Source: an archaeon (GTDB lineage Archaea; Nanobdellota; Nanobdellia; SCGC-AAA011-G17; GW2011-AR18). Taken from it: a stretch of 10,188 nucleotides of DNA. The number at the start of each line of letters is the position of its first letter. Within the stretch, counting starts at the first letter, position 1. This document shows positions 5,438-10,188 of this stretch, one piece after another. The stretch spans positions 1 through 10,188 of the forward strand of contig JAHFKB010000035.1 in NCBI GenBank assembly GCA_023245565.1. The letters run 5' to 3'. Below the pieces are notes generated by a model. It was not told the origin of the DNA. It ran no database searches and was given only the letters and a program-made list of their open reading frames with translations. The position numbers and the translations under genes are program-made.

Positions 5438-7809
5438 TGATTATTTTAGATTTATTATACAGATATTTTGAGAGGCCTTGGATTTTTTTAATTATTCTTC
5501 CTTTATCTGTAATATTATTTTATTTAATTAGAAAAGATTTTATTAATTTGGGTTTTGGTGAAGATTATAAAAAAAGAAAGAAAAAACTCAGGATTTTTGT
5601 TTTATGCAGCAGGTTATTAATTTTTATTTTATTAATAATTGCTTTAGCTACTCCTTTTATTCAGACTACAAAAATTGTCCAAGGAGAACCTAGAGTAAAA
5701 ATTTTAGTAGATAATTCTACTTCTATGGAACTTTTTGATTTAAGTTTAGTTAATAATTTGAGAGCTGAGCTTGAGAAAAAAATACTTGTTGATATTTCTT
5801 TTATGGCAAGTGGTGAAGATTCTGCTTTAGGTGAAGGTATAATTTCTAATATGAATAAAGATTCTAATTTATTATTAGTTACTGATGGAAATAATAATGT
5901 AGGTTTAGACTTTGGAGATGTTGCTTTACAATCTAATAGTTTAAATTCAAGTATAAGTGCTATTAGAATAAATCCAAATAAATATGATGCTGCTGTTAGT
6001 ATTTATGGTCCAGAAAAAACTACTGCAGGTGCAGAAAATAGTTTTAGTATTTTTGTTCAACAAACAGAAGATAAGAAAGCACGTTTAATTGTTGATATTG
6101 ATGGTGGTATTGTTTTTGATAAAATTGTTGGTGCAGAAGATATTAAAATTAAAAGAGTATTTAAAGAAGGATATCATAAAATAACTGCTAGATTAGAAGT
6201 TCAAGATTATTTTTCTCAAAATAATATTTATTATAAAACTGTTAAAGTTGTTCCTAAACCTAAAGTTCTTTTAATTAGTAAAAATTTAGAATTAGAACAA
6301 TTATTAGGTCCTTTATATCAAATAGATAAGTCTAATAATTTAGATTTAGATTTTAAACCATATACTGCTATTATAATTGATGATTATTCAGCTTCAGATT
6401 TAGATAAGTATACGGACCAGTTATCTAATTTTGTTTCTGATGGAAATGGTTTATTTGTTATTGGGGGTAAAAACTCTTATGATTCTGGAAATTATAGTGG
6501 TTCTAAGTTTGAACAATTACTTCCTGTTTTTGTTGCTAAAGCTGGAAGAAAAAAAGGAGAAATGAATATTGTTTTAGCTATTGATATTTCTGGAAGTACT
6601 GGTGGAGGTTTTGGTGATTATAAAAAAGTTGATGTTGAAAAAGCTTTAGCTATTGGAATGTTAAAGACTGTTCCTTTAGTTAGTAATGTTGGTTTAGTTG
6701 CTTTTAGTGGATTTGCATATAAAGTTGCAGAATTAAATTCTTTATTACAACAACCTGAATTAGAAGATAAAATAAGCAGATTACAATTTGGTGGTGGGAC
6801 TCAAATGGTTGAGGGTTTGAGAATGTCTATAGATATGCTGCAAAATAAAGGTGGAAGTAAAAATATAATAATAATTTCAGATGGTAATACTGAAGGAAAA
6901 GATAAAGTTATTGCAGCAGTTAAATATGCTTCAAGTTTAGGAATTAATACTTATGCTATTGGTGTTGGTGGAGATACAAATAAAGATTTTATGCAGCAAG
7001 TAGCAGAAATGGGTAATGGGATTTATTTTGAACCAGATACTTCACAACAAATAAAATTAGCTTTTGGAGAAAGTGAAATTAGTGAAAATAAAAGAGTATT
7101 TCCTTTAGTTTTAATAAATAAAGATCATTTTATTACAAGAGGTTTGAATATTGGTGCTAATATTTATGGATTTAATCAAGTTGTTCCTAAAGCAAGTGCT
7201 AAAATGTTAGTTGTTACTGATACAGGAGATCCTATTGTAGATGTTTGGAGATTTGGTTTAGGAAGAGTTGCTTCTTTAAGTACTGACTATAGATTTTATG
7301 GTGTAGAATTATTAGGTAAAGATAATTCTGTTTTGCTTACTAAAATTGGAAATTGGGTTGTTGGAGATCCTGAAAGAAAAAATACTAAATTTATAGATGT
7401 TAGTGATGGAACAATTGGTGAACCCATAGAGGTTATAGTAAAGTCTGATATTCAACCAAGCTCAAATGAAATTGATTTATATAAATTTGAAGATAATCTT
7501 TACAGAGGAAGTTTAAATGTTGATAAAACTGGATTTAATAAAATTTTAGATGGAGTATTTGCTGTAAATTATGATACAGAGTATTTGAATATAGGAAATA
7601 ATCCTCAATTAGATAATCTTGTTTATTCTACTGGAGGAATGTTATTTGAGTCTAAAAATACAGATGGAATTGTTGAATTTATAAAACAAAAATCTAGAAG
7701 AGAAGTTTTAACTAATAAAAGCTATGGATGGATATTTTTATTAAGTGCTTTAATTGTCTATTTATTAGAAGTATGCTTTAGAAGATTATTTATTTATAGA
7801 TATTTATAG
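5437..7809 (+). CDS. Large membrane protein with two VWA domains and an amidotransferase-like domain
   Basis: 790 residues from GTG. TM helices lie at about 15-32 and 52-72. VWA domain 1 (about 87-180) has D-N-S-T-S at 92-96 and D150 in VTDGN, but the usual MIDAS Thr is replaced by a Ser/Gly segment (DSALGEG) and the domain is short. An Ig-like beta region follows (about 185-270), then a flavodoxin/class I amidotransferase-like fold (about 274-365: KVLLISKN, YTAIIIDD, GNGLFVIGG) without an obvious catalytic Cys. VWA domain 2 (about 376-545) is complete: D-I-S-G-S-T at 383-388, T455 in FGGGT, D482 in IISDG. A further beta domain and a C-terminal TM (about 764-780) complete it. The layout matches VWA/GATase-like proteins of bacterial and archaeal MoxR clusters. 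It probably binds metal and a protein ligand outside the membrane and works with the preceding VWA protein. Confidence 0.82.
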   Translation: MIILDLLYRYFERPWIFLIILPLSVILFYLIRKDFINLGFGEDYKKRKKKLRIFVLCSRLLIFILLIIALATPFIQTTKIVQGEPRVKILVDNSTSMELFDLSLVNNLRAELEKKILVDISFMASGEDSALGEGIISNMNKDSNLLLVTDGNNNVGLDFGDVALQSNSLNSSISAIRINPNKYDAAVSIYGPEKTTAGAENSFSIFVQQTEDKKARLIVDIDGGIVFDKIVGAEDIKIKRVFKEGYHKITARLEVQDYFSQNNIYYKTVKVVPKPKVLLISKNLELEQLLGPLYQIDKSNNLDLDFKPYTAIIIDDYSASDLDKYTDQLSNFVSDGNGLFVIGGKNSYDSGNYSGSKFEQLLPVFVAKAGRKKGEMNIVLAIDISGSTGGGFGDYKKVDVEKALAIGMLKTVPLVSNVGLVAFSGFAYKVAELNSLLQQPELEDKISRLQFGGGTQMVEGLRMSIDMLQNKGGSKNIIIISDGNTEGKDKVIAAVKYASSLGINTYAIGVGGDTNKDFMQQVAEMGNGIYFEPDTSQQIKLAFGESEISENKRVFPLVLINKDHFITRGLNIGANIYGFNQVVPKASAKMLVVTDTGDPIVDVWRFGLGRVASLSTDYRFYGVELLGKDNSVLLTKIGNWVVGDPERKNTKFIDVSDGTIGEPIEVIVKSDIQPSSNEIDLYKFEDNLYRGSLNVDKTGFNKILDGVFAVNYDTEYLNIGNNPQLDNLVYSTGGMLFESKNTDGIVEFIKQKSRREVLTNKSYGWIFLLSALIVYLLEVCFRRLFIYRYL

Positions 7810-8265
7810 GTGAAAATGGGTGTAATAAAAGATCATTGGAATGTGAAAATATTTTTATTAATTGTCTTAGTTGTAGTATCTATGGTTTCTTTATTAGTTG
7901 TTTTTAATAGGAATTTTGAAGATGTTAATACTAAATATAATGAAAAAACTTCTGAGTTAAATGCTACTTTTGAAAGTTTACTAGGAACACAGTCACAATT
8001 AAATAAGACTATGTCTGATTTAGAATTAAAAAATCTAAAAGAAGCAGATTTAAGAGATCAATATAAACAACTTAAAACTGAAAGAGATGGTTTACAATTA
8101 CAAATTCAAAATTTAAATAAAAATATTGCAGATAGAGATAGTAAAATTAAATCTTTAAATATTAAAATTAGTGATTTAGAAGAAAGTGTTGATAAATTAA
8201 ATACTAAAATAACTAAATTAGATAAAAGAATAAATTGTTTTGAAGATGGTAAAACAGGTTGTTGA
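7810..8265 (+). CDS. Single-TM coiled-coil protein
   Basis: 151 residues from GTG 7810, directly after the preceding TAG. One TM helix covers about 12-31. Residues about 36-142 form an almost uninterrupted heptad-like coiled coil rich in Leu, Ile, Lys, Glu and Asn (for example SKIKSLNIKISDLEESV), ending with a short tail containing two Cys. The start is uncertain: AGGTGA at 7808-7813 overlaps the GTG and sits only 2 nt before ATG 7816, so neither candidate has normal spacing. It may be a scaffold or spacer that clusters the operon's VWA proteins; this is inference from architecture. Coiled-coil composition gives no family information, and I do not recognise a named family. Confidence 0.7.
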   Translation: MKMGVIKDHWNVKIFLLIVLVVVSMVSLLVVFNRNFEDVNTKYNEKTSELNATFESLLGTQSQLNKTMSDLELKNLKEADLRDQYKQLKTERDGLQLQIQNLNKNIADRDSKIKSLNIKISDLEESVDKLNTKITKLDKRINCFEDGKTGC

Positions 8266-9031
8266 AAATGTACTTGAGGAATTGAATACTCATCTTACTT
8301 TATTAGATGTTGGTATTGTTATACTTAATACTATTTTAGTTTTTGTTTTTATATTTTTATTATGTGTGATGTTTGATTTTAGTATTTATTTTGCTCTTGG
8401 AATTTTTTTATTATTTTTTCTAGGTAATTTATTTTATGTTTTTTATAAGAGTAAATATATTGTTGTTGAAGAGAAATTTCCTGAATTACAAGAGAAATTA
8501 AGAACTGTTGCTGATAATATTAATAAAACTAATCCTATAATTGATTCTTTAAAAGAAGATGTTGTTAAAGGTGTTAGTAAAGTTAATACTTCTGCTTTTG
8601 TAGATTATGGTGGTACTGCTATAAGAATATTATTAATTACTATTTTATCAGTATTAGTTATAATATTTTCTTTTTTAAATGTTAATTTTGATTTTAATTT
8701 TAGTAAACTTTCTATATTAAATGGAAAAGACACTAGATTAACTGGTCAAGAATTAGGAGATAATAATTTAAGTTATCTTCAAGGTGATGTTAATAATATT
8801 TTAGGTAAAAGTTCTGTTGCAAAGTTAGGTAATAAACAATTAAATTTAATGTTAAATCCTTTAGATAGTGATACAGATCTTAATAAAATTAATAAAGCAG
8901 GCAAAGAAGAATTTAATGCTCCTTTATATCCAAAAGAGATATATACAAGTTATGATGTGAGCTATAATGATAAGATAAGCAAAGAAAAACAGAAATTAGT
9001 TAAAAATTATTTTGATCAAATAAACAGGTGA
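8246..9031 (+). CDS. Three-TM membrane protein of the MoxR/VWA cluster
   Basis: 261 residues from ATG 8246; an in-frame TTG at 8240 is an alternative. The frame overlaps the previous gene by 20 nt, and no clear SD is visible. TM helices lie at about 20-43, 46-67 and 126-144. Between TM2 and TM3 is an amphipathic segment with KFPELQEKLRTVADN (78-91) and LKEDVVKG, a pattern I recall from conserved membrane proteins next to MoxR and DUF58 genes in archaea, including haloarchaea. The C-terminal ~115 residues are soluble and end in YNDKISKEKQKLVKNYFDQI, similar to the tail seen in transglutaminase/MoxR cluster proteins. It probably anchors or partners the DUF58/MoxR module. Function unproven. Confidence 0.75.
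   Translation: MVKQVVENVLEELNTHLTLLDVGIVILNTILVFVFIFLLCVMFDFSIYFALGIFLLFFLGNLFYVFYKSKYIVVEEKFPELQEKLRTVADNINKTNPIIDSLKEDVVKGVSKVNTSAFVDYGGTAIRILLITILSVLVIIFSFLNVNFDFNFSKLSILNGKDTRLTGQELGDNNLSYLQGDVNNILGKSSVAKLGNKQLNLMLNPLDSDTDLNKINKAGKEEFNAPLYPKEIYTSYDVSYNDKISKEKQKLVKNYFDQINR
9026..9031 (+). promoter_or_regulatory. Ribosome binding site deciding the MoxR start
   Basis: AGGTGA, which includes the TGA stop of the preceding gene, lies 8 nt before ATG 9040. This supports ATG 9040 over the later ATG at 9049 and couples the two genes. Confidence 0.6.
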
Positions 9032-9039
9032 TGTGAAAA

Positions 9040-9981
9040 ATGGTGAATATGGAAGAGTTGCAAAAGAAATTTAAAACACTTTATTCTGAAGTTGAAAAAG
9101 TTGTTGTTGGGCAACAAGAAATTATTGAACAGGCAATTGCTGCTATTCTTTGTAATGGTCATGTTTATGTCGAAGGTTATCCTGGATTAGCTAAGACTAC
9201 TATTGTTAAAACTTTAGCTAATGTAATGGATTTAAGTTTTAGTAGAATTCAAGGAACTCCTGATTTATTACCTAGTGATATTACTGGAAATTATATTATT
9301 GATGAAAGTAAAGGCAAGAAAGAATTTAAATTTCAACCTGGTCCTATATTTGCAAATGTAGTTTTAGTTGATGAAGTTAATAGAGCAACTCCTAAAACTC
9401 ATTCAGCTATTTTAGAAGCAATGCAGGAGAAACAAGTTACTGTTGGAAGTTCTACTTATAAATTAGAAGAACCATTTTTTGTTTTAGCTACAGGTAATCC
9501 AATTGAGCAAGAAGGTACGTTTAAAATGTCTGAAGCTCAGGTTGATAGATTTTTATTTAAGCTTAATATAAAATATCCTAAATTAGATGAAGAATTAAAA
9601 ATTGTTGATAGATTTTCTGAAAGTACTTTTGATGAATTAAAAGTTAGAAAATTATTTACTGCTACAGAATTAGTTAATTTACAAAAGACTGTAAAACAAA
9701 TTCCTATTGCTAATGATATTAAGAAATATGCAGTTGAATTAGTTGCTTCTACTAGAAGTAAAAAAGATTTAATTGAATATGGTGCTAGTCCTAGAGCTAG
9801 TATTGCTTTAGTAATGGCTGGAAAAGCTAGAGCTTTAATGAATGGAAGAAAATATGTAAGTAAAGAAGATATACAAGCCATGGCTTATCCTGTATTAAGA
9901 CATAGGATTATATTAAGTTTTGAAGCTGAAAGACAAAATATGAGTGAAGATGATGTTATAAAAAATTTAATGAAGAAATGA
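9040..9981 (+). CDS. moxR: MoxR-family AAA+ ATPase
   Basis: 313 residues, the normal MoxR length. Walker A is GYPGLAKT at 46-53, Walker B is VVLVDE at 107-112 followed by NRATPKTHSAILEAMQE, and sensor 1 is ATGNPIEQEGTF (150-161). The sequence SEAQVDRFLFKL and the sensor-2 region GASPRAS (248-254) are hallmark MoxR sequences, and the C-terminal lid ends in a helical YPVLRHRI segment. MoxR ATPases are cytosolic hexameric chaperone-like enzymes that act with VWA-domain partners in maturation or metal loading of protein complexes. Here the partners are plausibly the VWA proteins encoded upstream. It overlaps the next gene by ATGA (9978-9981). Family assignment is very safe; the client is not known. 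Confidence 0.95.
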   Translation: MVNMEELQKKFKTLYSEVEKVVVGQQEIIEQAIAAILCNGHVYVEGYPGLAKTTIVKTLANVMDLSFSRIQGTPDLLPSDITGNYIIDESKGKKEFKFQPGPIFANVVLVDEVNRATPKTHSAILEAMQEKQVTVGSSTYKLEEPFFVLATGNPIEQEGTFKMSEAQVDRFLFKLNIKYPKLDEELKIVDRFSESTFDELKVRKLFTATELVNLQKTVKQIPIANDIKKYAVELVASTRSKKDLIEYGASPRASIALVMAGKARALMNGRKYVSKEDIQAMAYPVLRHRIILSFEAERQNMSEDDVIKNLMKK

Positions 9982-10188
9982 TAAGAACTGATTTTCTTAA
10001 ACAATTAGACAGGTTTGATTTAGTAATTAATAAAAGAGTTTCTTCAAGTTTTATAGGTGAGAGAAGAGCAAATAATTTAGGAACAGGTTTAATTTTTAGA
10101 GATTATGCAAATTATAGTTTAGGAGATGATTTTAAAAGTATAGATTGGAAGGCTTATGCTAAAACTGATAAATTATATGTTAAAAGAT
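9978..10188 (+). CDS. DUF58 protein, N-terminal part (3' end outside window)
   Basis: ATG 9978 overlaps the MoxR stop as ATGA, implying translational coupling. The 70 codons present run off the right edge. The sequence contains GTGLIFRDYANYS followed by LGDDFKSIDWKAYAKTDKLYVKR (48-70), the conserved DUF58 core (R-x-Y-x-x-G-D-D-x-x-x-I-D-W-K-A-x-A) that normally follows MoxR in bacteria and archaea. Two N-terminal TM helices found in many DUF58 proteins are absent, so this is the short soluble form or starts directly at the core. DUF58 proteins often carry a degenerate VWA domain further on, which lies outside this window. Confidence 0.92.
   Translation, partial: MIRTDFLKQLDRFDLVINKRVSSSFIGERRANNLGTGLIFRDYANYSLGDDFKSIDWKAYAKTDKLYVKR

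Noticed and set aside
1..10188. CRISPR arrays, insertion sequences, rRNA genes
   Set aside because: No regularly spaced repeats, terminal inverted repeats with transposase, or rRNA signatures were seen.

Overview
The window is AT-rich (roughly 70% A+T by eye) archaeal DNA and most resembles a DPANN genome such as Woesearchaeota, Pacearchaeota or a relative. The grounds are an MJ0822-like S-layer protein, TATA-type promoters about 25 bp upstream of start codons, GGTG-type ribosome binding sites inside operons, a tRNA without encoded CCA that carries archaeal bulge-helix-bulge introns, and TTA/AGA-rich codon use. The lineage is inferred from these features only. TAA, TAG and TGA all act as stops, so the code is standard.

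Layout. Positions 2-838 hold the C-terminal 278 residues of an S-layer protein, followed by a hairpin/T-tract terminator. Positions 917-2159 hold two adjacent membrane-anchored proteins of unknown function that look like diverged tandem paralogues, sharing a DLENI motif, a cysteine pair and a LGVF C-terminus. Positions 2199-2945 encode a two-motif LAGLIDADG homing endonuclease. Its reading frame runs into a tRNA gene at 2893-3013. Positions 3078-3640 hold a RimJ/RimL-like GNAT acetyltransferase whose N-terminus lies in a different frame, so it is a frameshifted gene or carries a sequencing error.

From 3665 to the right edge there is one tight operon: a BatA-like VWA protein, a 790-residue protein with two VWA domains, a TM plus coiled-coil protein, a three-TM protein, a MoxR AAA+ ATPase and the start of a DUF58 protein. 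Genes overlap or nearly touch, with a 1-nt TAGTG overlap, an ATGA overlap and SD sequences inside preceding stops. The layout suggests an envelope-associated MoxR/VWA machine: an ATPase and DUF58 partner in the cytoplasm, and VWA proteins anchored in the membrane that probably expose metal-dependent adhesion domains outside.

The most notable item is the tRNA. No single-intron model gives a legal anticodon loop. Removing two introns, 23 nt between positions 29 and 30 and 14 nt between 37 and 38, gives a well-formed 84-nt tRNA-Ser with anticodon UGA. Both junctions fit a 3-nt bulge / 4-bp helix / 3-nt bulge. The upstream endonuclease ORF stops exactly on the last base of the first intron. Across the window, first genes tend to have a TATA box about 25 bp before the start (leaderless), while downstream genes use AGGTG(A).
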